Source: Prochilodus magdalenae (taxonomy: Eukaryota > Chordata > Actinopteri > Characiformes > Prochilodontidae). Taken from it: a stretch of 64,000 nt of DNA. How positions within the stretch are numbered: position 1 is the stretch's first letter; the number at the start of each line of letters is the position of its first letter. The stretch is from assembly GCA_024036415.1 (NCBI GenBank), contig JAMWET010001298.1, positions 351,501 to 415,500 of the forward strand, in the 5' to 3' direction. Below are positions 22,151-34,376 of the stretch, piece after piece. The notes under the pieces are model-generated. The model did not search any database, was not told the DNA's origin, and was given only the letters and a program-made list of their open reading frames with translations. The position numbers were made by a program, and so were the translations under genes.

Positions 22151-24529
22151 GGATCTAAATCTTTGAATGGCTTCAGTACATGTTGCCTCCTCTAATGTAA
22201 GGCTGCATTTGAGTTTATCCAAATCTTTATGTCTGACCAACAGACATAAAGCCATGATGTTTTTTTGACATAGCTTACTGTCAAATGTTTACCACTGATC
22301 AAAGTGTCCTTGGGGTGCGGGGTCGCCAGAAATAAACTTACTGAACACTGTTTATTTGATTAAAATATTCAAATGCAAATCGCACAATTTCAGACATGCA
22401 AATGCAAAATCTTCTGTTTTTGATAACCAACTAGAATGGTAGAGTCTGTCTGCTTCAGGGTGGCGCTGTAGTAAATTGGTTCTCCGAGTTGGTACTTCAT
22501 AGCCTAACATCTGTAACTATGCTTGGGGTACCTCTGAAAAACCTTTTTAAACTCTGGCTTAAAAAAGTCTGGTGCTTATTCCTTTATCCAACGACTGAAG
22601 AGGTTTGTGTTTATGTGTAAGTGTGCATCACCAAACTAGAAAAGATCAGTTCCAGAAGAATTGTTGAACACTTTGCTGCCACTGCAACACTGCCACTATG
22701 GTGAGTGGGTTAGCAGCCAGCTGACGCTGGAGTAGTCAGCCAACAAGGGACCATCCAGATACCTGGGGGTATTTTGCCCACTGCTACTTATGCACCAGAA
22801 TTAAAGTTCTTCAACAAAACTGTAAACAGAAACTACAAATAACCCAAAAAGCATAAAATAAAAGTCTTCTACTTTGCTGTATCCTGTATAGTAAGCGTCA
22901 TATTTTCAATTGGTATCGGTCCAGTACTGCAGAGGTTCTTGGGCACTCTCTTGATACTTCATATGAGCCGTGATTACGTATAATTTGTGTAAGGTCTGTA
23001 AAATAGATCCACATGGTCAACTTATTCACTGTTGATCTGCTTCTTCTCAGGCTATTTAAAGGTCGGGAGTGTGATGGAAGAGCATTTCTAATTTTCATTA
23101 CCAAATATTTATAAAATCTTAGATTTTGACGTTTTAGATTCAGCTGTTTTAGCCTTAACTTTTATTCTGTCAATAATTTTGGCATATCTGAACCTTTTTT
23201 TCTTTCCGCTCCAAACCCAAAGTGCTATTTTATAACATTTCTGACCAAATAATTAAAATTTCGATGCATCTCTAAGCTTTGCATATTGCTCAAAAATGTC
23301 AGACAAGACAAAGGCTATTTCCTATTCACGCAGGCTATAATATATTCACAGCCTTTTTTCCTCAGCATACTGCTATGGTGAAACCTTCTTGAGTAGCCTT
23401 CATTGGCGCTCACCCACACCGGCCCTATTTGTGGAATCCCCATGTTTGACTTGCCAGTCCCAGCTGCTGGTGTGCAGGCTTTGATCATGGTGACTGGAGT
23501 TAAGTCCACAGAGTGGCTGGGGTCACAGAGTGCGCAGAGTTCCAGCTGTCTCCTGCCTCTCCCCGGGACACTGTAATGATGCTTGTTAGGGCCACTCGGC
23601 TCCCCTGGAGGAATGCTGCTTGGTGGAGATCCAGCCGTTTAGGGTATAGAAGGGTGGACACCAGTGGCTAGGATGAAACAGGTCGCCACCTTTCTGCCCT
23701 AGTATAGCTCAACAGGCATGTAATGCTTCCTGCTTCTATTTGGCTGATGTGTTGCTGGCATTGGTCCTCTTACAGTACTGTTTAAAGGCATGCTAACAGA
23801 TATCTAGACCAAGACCTTTGAGCATGGGCTGTTATTAGCATTTGGACAAGCCCTGGGTCACTGTTACAGATCAATAACTATATCACTGTTCAAGTAGTGA
23901 GTAGTGAACAAGTAGTCGGAGTATAAGTTTGTTTTATAGTGTCTAGACAAGTTCTCTTCAACACAAGGTGCAATGTTGAAACATTTTGGGACCCTCAGCC
24001 TTGCAAGGCCAAAATATGATTTATAGATTTGTAGTGCTATCATCTGCAGAACTTCATTCCCCTTGCAAGTGTACCTGTAGAGTTAATTTTTTTTTTCAGA
24101 CATGCTGAAATGACATTCTTGGGCTAATGACATGCTTGTTATCTCACAATGTTGACAAGCATACCATCATCACTTACTTTGAGCTCCATCTTCACAAAGC
24201 ATTTGAGTGGCTTAGAAATTTCACTCTTATTTTGCTCCCTTAATGATAAATCTAAATTCCCTACCTATATAAAGCCCCATATGACTTCTGATGTTCTCAA
24301 TGGTCCAGGGAGCCCTGGACTGCAGAAACACAAAACTGTATGCAATAATGGAAAAATAAAAAACAATACTTCAATAATTGTAAGTCAAAAGGTAAGGCTA
24401 AATGGTAAAAACAGATAAAAAAAAATAATGTTGGCCTATACAAGAGAAAGAGAGTCAACTCGATTTTTACTTTTATGCTTCATTTAAACACAGCAGCTGC
24501 TGTTTACACATTGTTAAAGTTTCACCACA
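22151..24529. other. No gene seen in about 2.4 kb
   Basis: Unique, AT-leaning DNA. The only frames are short and featureless. No repeat family from elsewhere in the window was recognised here. Confidence 0.5.
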
Positions 24530-24650
24530 AATGGACAAACATAAAGGACCCAAAATTTCTCAGAAAGACGTCTGAATCCATTAACTTACATTTAAATTAA
24601 ATTAGGTTTTTGGCCTCTCCTGTAAAGTTACCATTTTGGAGAGAATGAGG
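24530..24650 (+). repeat. Dispersed repeat family R, copy 5
   Basis: GAATCCATTAACTTACATTT, TTAGGTTTTTGGCCTCTCC and TGTAAAGTTACCATTTTGG match the family. It is one of the closer copies. Confidence 0.6.
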
Positions 24651-25369
24651 TTGTTCTACTCATGGCCCCTGTTGTCTTAGGTGCTTCCAGAGAGTGGCAT
24701 TTCAGTATGGCGTTTTCCCATGCACAAAAATGGTCCATAGTCCATATTTAGGCATGTTAATCTGCTTACTCCTCACTCGTATATAGCATTAGTGTAAAAT
24801 GACAACTAAAACAAGCTTATTTGTATTAAAATCCCGTGTAAATTCAGAAGCACTGCTTTACTGAGGCTAATTTATTGGTTCCATGTTGCATACGGCCAAA
24901 AATTCAGTCTTAACACCCTGAAAGTTTTGCTGTCGTTATGAAATGATTGAAACACAGCTGATAGTGCGGTGCACAGATGTCTGACAGTGAGAGGAAGCTG
25001 ATGATATAGTGATCATATTTATAGCATCATGTCCCCACTTTTTTTTCCTGATCTCATTCGCTAAATATCCCAAAGTGATGTAGCAGCTTAATAGATGCAA
25101 ATCTCACGCTTTTGTATTCTAGGCATTTTGCTTCTTCCACGTTTTATGGAAATATTTGCAAATTATTCCCTTATACCCCCTTTACCAGTCTCCTGCTATT
25201 AGGAGCCAGAATGAAGTTATAATCGGCCGACTTACCACAGGACTGAGCTCTGTGTTTAACGGTGAGTCAGTCTGTCAGTGGAGTGACAGTATTCCATCCA
25301 GGTCTAACATGCTTAAGAATGCAATTTTGATACATGAAGTATGTGTTACATGAAGTGCAGCTAAGAGAA
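24651..25369. other. No gene seen
   Basis: Unique DNA without recognised repeats or exons. Confidence 0.5.
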
Positions 25370-26010
25370 CCTATATTAATGAAACCAGCTCCCCAGTAAA
25401 GATTCCTTAATTATCCCAATGTTATTCCTTTCATTTGCCCATTCTATAATATCCAGACATGTCCAATCAAGCATGTGTATGTATTTTTAGCATTACTAAG
25501 CGTACATTAGTATGCACTCCCTGTAAACTCCTCTCTCTCTCGCATGGGGAGCAGTCGGTGGATGCGTCTAGGAGCCCCCCCCCACCCACACCCCTTTTCT
25601 CTCACCCTACCGAGCACGTAATCATGTTTACTTGGTTCATGTCCCAAAATAAGTGTCGTCTTAATTAATAAACAAATTACAAATAATATGAAGAAAATCA
25701 TCGGCATAGGAGTTCATCAATTACCGGGATTAGCTAGGCAAGAAGCATGTAATCTACATAGAGCCGTTTTTATGTAGCGCACCGATTATTCCACCTCTCC
25801 CATAAGCTTTTATTGTGATGAAATTCCGAGCAATAAAGCCAGTTGCCTGCTCCCTTGACAAATCCTTTTGCTCTTGCTGAAAATCAAAAGGTGAAGCATT
25901 ACCATTACGCCTCTAATGGGCAAATCTGTGTGTCTAATGCGTCGCCCCTACACACTCGGCCCCCGACGTGTTAAAAAACAGCACCCCAAAACAAGAAGTT
26001 CAGAAGAGGG
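25370..26010. promoter_or_regulatory. Unique block, candidate conserved non-coding element
   Basis: Repeat-free; the right half is especially enhancer-like: CATAAGCTTTTATTGTGATG, AGCAATAAAGCCAGTTGCC, AGCATTACCATTACGCCTC, TCTAATGCGTCGCCCCTAC. A GA/CT patch and a C-run sit at 25530-25590. Confidence 0.35.
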
Positions 26011-26212
26011 TGAGGTGGGGGGCGGTGACAGATGTGCTAGTAGATAGAGAGAGTGTGAGTGCAGTCAGATGAAGGAAAGATAAAAAGAAGATCTACTTGA
26101 TGTTTATGCAGGGGTGCAAATTTGGTCAGGGGGCAAAACGTGAAAAAGCTGTGGCCTACATACAGAAATGTAGCAGATTCCTAGAACTAGGCAAACAAAG
26201 TATCCAGAGTTA

Positions 26213-26299
26213 CCATATGCAAATGCTGGATATGTCTGTATTAATAGACAAATAGAAGCAATGTCGTTACCAGGAATTAGAGAGATAATCATCAACTAA
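26213..26299 (+). repeat. 87 bp duplicated element, copy A
   Basis: Matches 30464-30550 with 4 mismatches in 87 and no gaps. The last 41 bp are identical. It contains an octamer (ATGCAAAT), ATTAATAG and ACCAGGAATTAGAGAGATA. Neither flank is shared. Same direction as copy B. Confidence 0.9.
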
Positions 26300-26485
26300 C
26301 ACCCTGAATTTGTACTAATGTATGTATGTATCTTTCTAAGAGCTCTTTAAAATCCTGGTCCAAAAAAAGAGTGCCTTTGGAGCAGAACCTTTCAGCTGAT
26401 ACCATTTATTACAGATGAACTGTGGGTGAGGGAGAATGACCTTTTTAAAGGTTACATAACCAAGGTTCTATACCAACTTTTTTTA

Positions 26486-28009
26486 AATGAATGAGTGAGT
26501 ATGTCAGTGAGTGAATGAGTGAGTGAATGAGTGTGTTAGTGAGTTGATGTGACGTGAGTGACGTGTGTGGAGTTACGTGTAGTGTGTCTGGTGATGTGAC
26601 CATGTAGTGTCGTTAGTTAGGTTGAGAACTCTCATGCCACCACAAATTCGGTGAGTGCGTGAGATTCGATGAGGAGGTCGAGTGAGTGAGTGAGCTGTGT
26701 GTGAGTGAATGTGAGTGTCGAGTGAGTGTGACGTGAGTGAGCGTGAATGAGGTATGTTAGTGTGTGAGTGAGTGATGCGAGTGGTGTACCAGAGTGAAGT
26801 GAGTGAGGTGGGTGAGTGGAGTAGTGTAGGTACGTGTTACGTGTGTGAGTGAGAGTGAGTGAGATTGACGTGGGTCGAGTTGATTGTGAGTGACCGTGAA
26901 CGGAGTGAGTATGAGTCTCTTGTGATGTGAGTGAGTGAGTGAGTGAGTGTTGTGGAGTGATTGGAGTGTGGTGAGAAGGTGAGTGGAGTGAGTGAGTGTT
27001 GTGAGTGAGTGAGTGAGGAATGAGTGGGGTTTAGTGTGGTGAGTGAGTGAGTGAGTGAGTTGACATGAGTGTAGTGTTACAGTGTTGTGCTGTGTGAGGT
27101 GAACGTGAGTGACTGGCTGAGTGAGTGTAAGTTGAGTGAGTGAAGTGAGTGACGTTGTGTGAGTGAGGTTGAGTGAGTGAATTGAGTAGAGTGAGTGAAT
27201 AGTGTGTGACTGTGTGAGGTAGTGAGTGAATGAGTGTGTCTTAGTGTGCTGATGTGAGTGAGTGAGTGGGATGAGTGGGGGTGAGGTTTGAGTGAGTGAG
27301 TGAGTCGTGAGTTAGTGAGTGAGTATAGTGAGTGGGAAGTGAGTGAGTGAAGTGCTGTGAGTGAGTGTTGTGACGTGTTGAATATGAGTGGTAAATGACT
27401 TTGGTGAGTTAATTGAGTGTGTGTGGAAGCATGGTGGAGTGGAGGTGAGTGAGTGAGCTATGTGTGTGAGTTGTTAAGTGGGAGTGAGTGAGTGATGTGG
27501 TGAGTGAGTGTGCTGTGACACACAGGTGAGTGAGTGAGTGGAGTACGGAGTTGAGTGAGTGTGGTGTATGAGAGTTACGTGAGGGAGTGTGGTGAGTGAG
27601 TGTGTAGTGAGTGTGTGAGTGGTGTTGTAGTGTGGAGTGAGTGTGAGTGAGTGATTGTGAGTGAGTATTGTGAGTTGTAGGTGAGTGAGTGATTGATTGT
27701 GTGTATAAGTGAGTGATTGAGTGAGTGTGAGTGAGTCTGAGTTTGTGAGTCAACGGAGTGAGTGAGTGATGGGAGTGGGAGTGAGTAGTTGTTGGAGTGA
27801 TAGGTGAGTGAGTGAGTGAGTGAGTGAGTGGGTGAGTGAGTGAGTGAGTGAGTGAGTGAGTGTGTGAGTGTGTGAGTGAGTTTGTGAGTGAGTGAATGAG
27901 TGTGTTAGTGAGTGAGTGAGTGAGTGAGTGAGTGAGTGGGTGAGTGAGTGAGTGAGTGAGTGAGTGAGTGAGTGAGTGAGTGAGTGAGTGAGTGAGTGAG
28001 TGAGTGAGT
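26486..28009. repeat. (TGAG)n satellite, 1.5 kb, degenerate left and nearly perfect right
   Basis: The right ~200 bp (27805-28009) is almost pure TGAG. Leftward the array is full of single-base insertions and losses, with many ACG where AG is expected, and one non-repeat interruption near 26620-26650. The minus strand gives long T-H-S-L frames (27409-27753, 27750-28025), which are repeat artefacts. Confidence 0.95.
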
Positions 28010-29194
28010 TTTTAAAACTTATCATTAGTTCATCATTTCATACAGTTCTAGAGAAACTAAGGATGCCTTTATACCTAGCATGTTTTGGTGTAAAGACTTT
28101 CAGAATGGTCCAAATCAAAGGAGCAGGTATGAAAGGTGTCACATTCCGAACTAATGGAACAAAGTTTGGTTGGACCTAAAGAGTGTTCTAGGTCTGGTTC
28201 CTAGGTATACACCAAGTGAAAGACTCTTGACGTTTGGACCGATTACAGGAATGTAAGGTTGAACTGTTGTTATTCTTTAAAGAAATGAAGATGAAATATT
28301 TCAATGTAATTTGGTCCATAGAAATTGTCAAAAGTCAATATGAAGAAAATGCATAATAAAACTGAAACGTACATCTGCCCTTCTGAGACAGCAATGCCAG
28401 CTGAAGATAAACAAACAGCAGAAAATACAGGAGTTTAGTACCATCAGAAAAAGCTGTGCATCATTGACTAATAGTAGAGTAGGACAGTTTTTATGTTGAC
28501 CTGGATAGCATTCTGGGCACTGACCCAACAAGTCCATCACCTGTTAGGGTGATGCAGTCTTTACCAGCATCAAGTACACATACAGATGTGCCCATTGTGG
28601 TTGCAACTGCAATGTGAAGTCAGTATTAACAGGACTAAAATGTATATAATGTAACAAAAACATGGAGCTCTGTTCAGACCTTGGTTTAGAAATTCTTAAA
28701 TTCTTAACACAGTAGCAAAAACAGCTCTGTGTAATACAATTCTGTGTAATAAACAGTGGTAAGTCAATAAGGTATGTTTTTGGGACATTTTAGCCAATAA
28801 AACTTTTAACCATTACATAGCATGCTGTAGCTTTACATAAACTTTATTATAACCATATGCTTATTGAAACTGAGACAAGACAAAATGATTTTAAAATAGA
28901 TGCGGCAGTTGTGGTAAGGCCAGATGTTTAATTAATTTACATATTTAAATTTGATTTACAGTAATTGCATGTTTCCACATTTCTCTTATTTAACACACAA
29001 AAAAGAACTGCAGCCTGAAACCTCTCAATACAGTCTGCAAAGGTAAATGCTGAATTACTATGTAACTAAATGTGTAAATGTGTCAGTAACACTGGAACTG
29101 ACCAGAGAAATTAAGCAACTTCAGGATTTTTCAACTACAGAAATTGAACTGCAAAGACAAATAAGAAAAGACGAGGACAAACTTTAAACCTAAG
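28010..29194. other. No gene seen
   Basis: AT-rich. The part 28805-28890 (TGTAGCTTTACATAAACTTT, ATAACCATATGCTTATTGAA) resembles 30645-30700, so an old dispersed or duplicated repeat is likely. The rest is unique. Confidence 0.4.
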
Positions 29195-29239
29195 GCAGTT
29201 ATGCTAAAGCACTTTCATGTCCTGTGCCGTTGTAGCGGT

Positions 29240-29800
29240 GTAGCTTTGACTGAAGTCAGTATTGTCTCGTCTGGCACACGCAGTCCAGCTTTCTGTCTTA
29301 CCTTCCGTTTTACCGCTCATAATCTGCTAATAGAACTTGTGGATTATAAAGGGAGAGTGCATATTAAGCAGATCACTCCTTTTCGCTTCCCGATTTGTAA
29401 CAGGCGTCCTCCTTTGGAACAGGGAACGCTGGCGCCTGTCGTTGGACAGGGAGGAAAAAAATATGGAGATGGGGAAATATCCTATGATGTACACAGGGAG
29501 GGAATCTCCGTGTCTCCATGTCTTTGATATGGATATTCCAAACTAGTTTCCAAATCGGATATTTTTGCGTTCCAAATGCCACTCAGCACAGACTGCCTGA
29601 GGCTTTTTTATCAAGGATCTGTTGTGTATTCATGTCTCTTTTTCAGCAGGACTGCTTCTGGAGGCCTCATCTAATAGAGCTTTGATACAGACTGGCATTT
29701 TTCCTCTGAATTTTCAGGTGGGCGGCGTGTGTTGGTATTTGGTACTTTGGAGTGTGTGCACCAGATATGCTATTGGCCGTTCTGACAGAGCATACCTGTC
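29240..29800. promoter_or_regulatory. Unique block, weak candidate conserved element
   Basis: Repeat-free. The 108-codon plus frame at 29201-29527 overlaps a 69-codon frame in another register and a minus frame, and shows no domain, so I do not call it coding. Texture is mixed GC/AT. Confidence 0.2.
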
Positions 29801-29830
29801 TTTTCATGTTAAGCTCTTAAGATGATGGCT

Positions 29831-30463
29831 AAATCATATGTCGTATTTTATGTCTGTATTTTGAGCGAGCGTTTTGCCTGCTATGTTAACCCTTGAATGC
29901 CGAAGTAAAACGTAAAGCTGTTTCTTATGTGTAAAAGGAAGTTCCACTGATTTTACAAAATGGCATTCAATGGTTGAAATGTAAACAAAGACGGATGTAA
30001 AAATGACTGAGGTAAAATTAACCATTCTGAGGAGACTGTCAGAATTATTTACACTGTTAAAAGTGCTTAAACGTAAAACAAATGACTTAATGTGGTAACG
30101 AAAATGTAACAAGTTTTATTCAACTCCAAAAAGGACTTTGACTGAAAGAATTAAAACCAAAATACTTTTTTTTAGGTCGAATAAACTTATTCAAAACTAT
30201 TTCTACTATATTTAGATTGAACCAACAAAGAACCCTTTTACAGTGTAGTGGTGTTGATACTCAGACATAAAGACCAAGTGTATGTAATGTAAGAAAGAAA
30301 AATATGATTGTTGGTTTGGACCCTGGTCTCCCTTTTTGTAATGTCACATTTACACCCATTCACAAAACAAAAACAAATAATGTTTTAAAAAGAACCTGGA
30401 AATCATTTCAAAATAAGAGTGAACCTAATGATATATAGGAACAGTGTATAATACAGGCTCTTG
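29831..30463. other. No gene seen
   Basis: AT-rich. TTTACAGTGTAGTGGTG at 30238 and TTTACAGCGTAATGGTG at 30833 are related, so fragments of an old dispersed repeat lie here and at 30820-30870. Confidence 0.35.
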
Positions 30464-30550
30464 CCATATGCAAATGCTGGATGTGTCGGTATTAATAGAC
30501 CAATAGAAACAATGTCGTTACCAGGAATTAGAGAGATAATCATCAACTAA
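30464..30550 (+). repeat. 87 bp duplicated element, copy B
   Basis: Second copy of the element at 26213-26299, 95% identical and 4.25 kb away in direct orientation, on the other side of the (TGAG)n satellite. Confidence 0.9.
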
Positions 30551-30871
30551 TGCTAATACATACTGTATAATAGTGGGGACTTAGCTGCTGGGCTACCTGC
30601 TTTTAACCATTTAACCTTACAGTTATACTAAAACAAATATGTTGTAGTTTTACATAAACTACCACTATTTTAACCATATAGCTCATTAAAACCGAGACAT
30701 TTGCCTGAAAAAGTGATGCTCAATATAGATGTCACTATATTGACGAAAGAATCATTCATGCATCATTCAGACTAATTATTGTGACTACATAAAGTTTTTT
30801 TTTTTTTTTTGGTTGACCCAATAGAGCACTTTTTACAGCGTAATGGTGATGGTAACCAGACATTTACATAA

Positions 30872-30930
30872 AAGTGGTCACCAACCCTGGTCCTGGAGAT
30901 CTACCTTTCTGTAGCATGTAATTCCTCCTT
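30872..30930 (+). mobile_element. Fragment of a common fish dispersed repeat
   Basis: GTGGTCACCAACCCTGGTCC and TGGAGATCTACCTTTCTGTA match the widespread teleost repeat that continues with 'cagg...ttcagctccaacc'. Here only the first ~60 bp remain. Confidence 0.5.
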
Positions 30931-31294
30931 GTTTCATCTAGTTCAGCCACAATCTGCCATACCACCATTCCAATCAACAAACATACAGTGGCTTCAGCCT
31001 AGAAGAAGGAGGTGCAGGAAACAAAGCGCTTTAAGGGAAGGCTCTTCACAGCAGCACGGTCCACCAGTGTACCTGAATAACCTGGATAGCTTCACAAATC
31101 TACATAATTGTAGATACCAAACTCACTGTAACTACCTCACAACCCAGCCTAAGAAGACTCTTCCACTGCAAGCCTGGCACAAATCCGGCTCCACTCATAA
31201 CCACACCTACTGCCATCTACTTTTTTTTTTCTGTACATGAATGCTTCCTGTATGTGTTGGGGTCCCATGGCTGCCAGTGTTGACTGACCTGAGC
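30931..31294. other. No gene seen
   Basis: Holds a 103-codon plus frame from 30929 with no recognisable domain and a low-complexity end. Not called as a gene. Confidence 0.4.
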
Positions 31295-31545
31295 TGGATG
31301 CTAGTCACACCTCGAAGCTACAATTGAAAGCAAGGCACTGAGCACCAAACTCACCAAGAGGGTGAAGCCTCTCGCACGCAGTGACCTCCACCAGTGAGCT
31401 TAATTTTCCAGAGTTTAATAAAAGAGCACTACTCACAGCAGAAGATTGGCTTCCCCCGGGTCTTATTCTTTGCCAACACTTCACTACGCATAGGAATAGA
31501 CTTTGCCCCCACATCTTTTATACAGTGAAAGGAAAAGGGTGCCCA
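31295..31545 (-). mobile_element. Possible LTR-like promoter/poly-A remnant
   Basis: On the minus strand a TATAAAAGATG (31513-31523) is followed about 100 bp on by ATTAAA (31414-31419) and then a GT-rich stretch (TTGGTGAGTTTGGTGCTCAG). That order fits the R/U5 part of a long terminal repeat. I see no paired repeat, primer site or coding region, so this is speculative. Confidence 0.2.
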
Positions 31546-32880
31546 CACCACGTATAGTCAGAAGCAGATGTTAGGAGTTGAAGGGGGCAAAGCCAAGGTC
31601 TCTGAAGGTATACCTGGGAAGACATTAGATTAGTATAGGCTAAAGCAATGACTCTGGTAAGACAGAATGCAGAGCAAACCCCAGTGTTGAACTAACCCAC
31701 TGTTAAGGTAATACCTACAGTGTCCATTTAAGCCCAGCTGGATGTAAATGAACACTGTAAGAGCGTATTCTCATGAGCTCAGGGAGTTTGATATGTGTGC
31801 AAATGATCTAACTGTCTTCATTTCTGTCTGTGACAGTAATTCCCTCACAGGAAGCTAAACTCTACATCTGAAATGGTTGAAATATAGCTTATATATGCTT
31901 AACCCTTGGAAATTGTAGTTTTTGGCTGTGATTAAAGTATGGTGTCATTTACCGTTAATGATTCTCATTCATAGAACTTAGAAACATCTGAACAAATTGC
32001 ATATATGAAATTCTAATACATAAATAAATATCACATTTGTTTTGGTCATTACTTACAGGCAGAAAAAAGTCAGAGGTACACACTCAAAACTAGTAAGAAA
32101 GAATGTAAAATAAATATTAATGTACTCCATTATGGCACTAACTACGTAAATAAGCATTATAACATAATTTAAATGTTTAATATGACAAGCAAATGAAAGT
32201 AATAACCGGACATGAATGGGTTTAGGTACAAGGTAAAGTGAGAATGTAATTTTTAAATTTAAGGACAACGCTTTCAAACAGTTCAAAAACCAATTTTATC
32301 ACCATAGCTCTATGGAGCAACAAGGGATATATTCCTTACGGTGTGTAGGCTCTTGAAAGATCATCCACCAGATGAATGTGGAACTCTAAATTGTGCAGGC
32401 CTAGCACACGTGCCTTTGGCAGTCTGTCAAAATTGATGATGTTCCTGGACACAGAAATCTATTCTTGTTCCTCCTCAAGTTCCATCAATTTCATCAGTAG
32501 ACTTATTGCTGACTTTCCGTTTTAGCGTATGAAGTTCTTAGTGTAATCATGGGACCCATATATGCCATAATCATTCATGAACTTCTGTACATTTATGAGA
32601 TTTTCCTTTCATCCCTCCTTATTTAACGCCCTCCTGTGCTACCACTTCTTATACCTGCAGTCGCTCTATGACTCCTTTTACCGTGTTCTGCTCTTAGTTG
32701 ATTCATTTCCTACTGAAATCATTTGGTTCCCCTTAATATTGTGCCCGGAATGTGCTCAAACCTTGAGCGTGGTAAAAGTGGCCATATTTAGCAGGCTGTT
32801 TTTGGTCAGGTGCCTTTGAGAGTTAGAAGTTGCTGCCCTCAGAGCAAAGCCTTGGATCTCATTGTATGTAAATTTCATAA
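31546..32880. other. No gene seen
   Basis: AT-rich unique DNA. Small frames at 32053-32286 (minus) and 32577-32819 (plus) are hydrophobic because of T-rich sequence and are not convincing. Confidence 0.45.
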
Positions 32881-32962
32881 TGAATAGACCAAAGGAAAGC
32901 CTGGTGCCTTTGACTTACATTAAAACTACAGTATGGTTTTGTCTTTTGGAGATACAATATTT
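32881..32962 (+). repeat. Dispersed repeat family R, copy 6 (partial)
   Basis: GCCTTTGACTTACATTAAAA and TTTTGGAGATACAAT match the family; the middle is lost. Confidence 0.45.
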
Positions 32963-33521
32963 TACATTGTACAGTCACTCACTATGACTTTTTGAGGTAC
33001 AAAGTGCTATTGAGAGACAGGAGGGACCAGGGCTAGTTGGTTAGCATGCTAATTTCAGTAGTTACCTCTGCAACACAATACATAAAAAGGTTATTTTGTC
33101 AGGATCTGTTGATATTTATGAAGGTTTTAAGCTAGAACCTTTACAAATGTCTTCTTTAAAAGTTGTTGTTTTGTACATCAGGCAGAAAGTTTGTTACCTG
33201 AAGCCATATCACACTTGATACTACCACTGTTACAGGATTGCAGTACTGACTGTACCTGACTGTAGCTAAGCACACAGAAAAGTCATAGATGGAGGATTAG
33301 CTGTGAAAGGTTTTACTCAATTAGCACATTTAAGTTGGCAGCCCTGCTTTAGTTCAGTTTATGCTTGTTTCCCAGATTGAAATTTCATAAGTTATGGGCA
33401 AACATAGAGGACATCTTTACTGTGGTGGTGATGGGAACCATGCTTTGCAATGTGTAGAAATTAGCCATTTACTATCCAGAACCTCCAGTGAACATATACT
33501 AGTCATATGTATCATATATGC
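32963..33521. other. No gene seen
   Basis: Unique DNA. ACTGTGGTGGTGATGGGAAC near 33420 resembles the inverse of GTTCCCATCACCACTACTGT near 34642, so a short dispersed repeat flanks the minisatellite in opposite directions. Confidence 0.35.
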
Positions 33522-34308
33522 TTTTATATGTAGCATAGATGCTGATAATATTTATATTTAGCGTAGATTATGATAATATGCATATATAGTATAGATGCTG
33601 ATAATATGTATATGTAGTATAGATGCTGATAATATGTATATTAAGTATAGATGCTGATAATATTTAGATGTAGTATAGATGCTAATAATATGTATATGTA
33701 GTGTAGATGCTGATAATATTTATATGTAGTGTAGATGCTGGTAATATTTATATGTAGCGTAGATGTTGATCATATTTATATGTAGCGTAGATGCTGATAA
33801 TATTTATATGTAGTGTAGATGCTGGTAATATTTATATGTAGTGTAGATGCTGATATTATTTATATGTAGCGTAGATGCTGATAATATTTATATGTAGTAT
33901 AGATGCTGGTAATATTTATATGTAGTGTAGATGCTGATAATATTTATATGTAGTGTAGATGCTGGTAATATTTATATGTAGTATAGATGCTGATAATATT
34001 TATATGTAGTATAGATGCTAATAATATGTATATGTAGTATAGATGCTGACAATATGTATATGTAGTATAGATGCTGATATTATTTATATGTAGTGTAGAT
34101 GCTGATAATATTTATATGTAGTGTAGATGCTGATATTATTTATATGTAGCGTAGATGCTGATAATATTTATATGTAGTGTAGATGCTGGTAATATTTATA
34201 TGTAGTGTAGATGCTGATAATATTTATATGTAGTATAGATGCTGATAATATTTATATGTAGTGTAGATGCTGATAATATTTATATGTAGCTTAGATGCTG
34301 ATAATATT
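33522..34308. repeat. 28 bp minisatellite, about 28 units
   Basis: Tandem units of 28 bp built from TAGATGCTGATAATATTT and ATATGTAGTG. Common variants are GTAGTG/GTAGTA/GTAGCG, GATAATA/GGTAATA/GATATTA and TTTAT/TGTAT. The first three or four units are the most diverged. There is no spacer between units. Confidence 0.97.
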
Positions 34309-34376
34309 AACCTGAAAAACAGCTTTCTTTGAGGAATATTTTGCGTCTTAACGCCCTACATGTACTTCTGAACCAG

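Noticed and set aside
27409..28025. Minus-strand frames of 91 and 114 codons with T-H-S-L repeats
   Set aside because: Translation of the TGAG satellite.
29201..29527. 108-codon plus frame
   Set aside because: Overlaps frames in other registers, no domain, no clear splice sites.
30929..31240. 103-codon plus frame
   Set aside because: No domain, begins at the edge of a repeat fragment, ends in a T-run.
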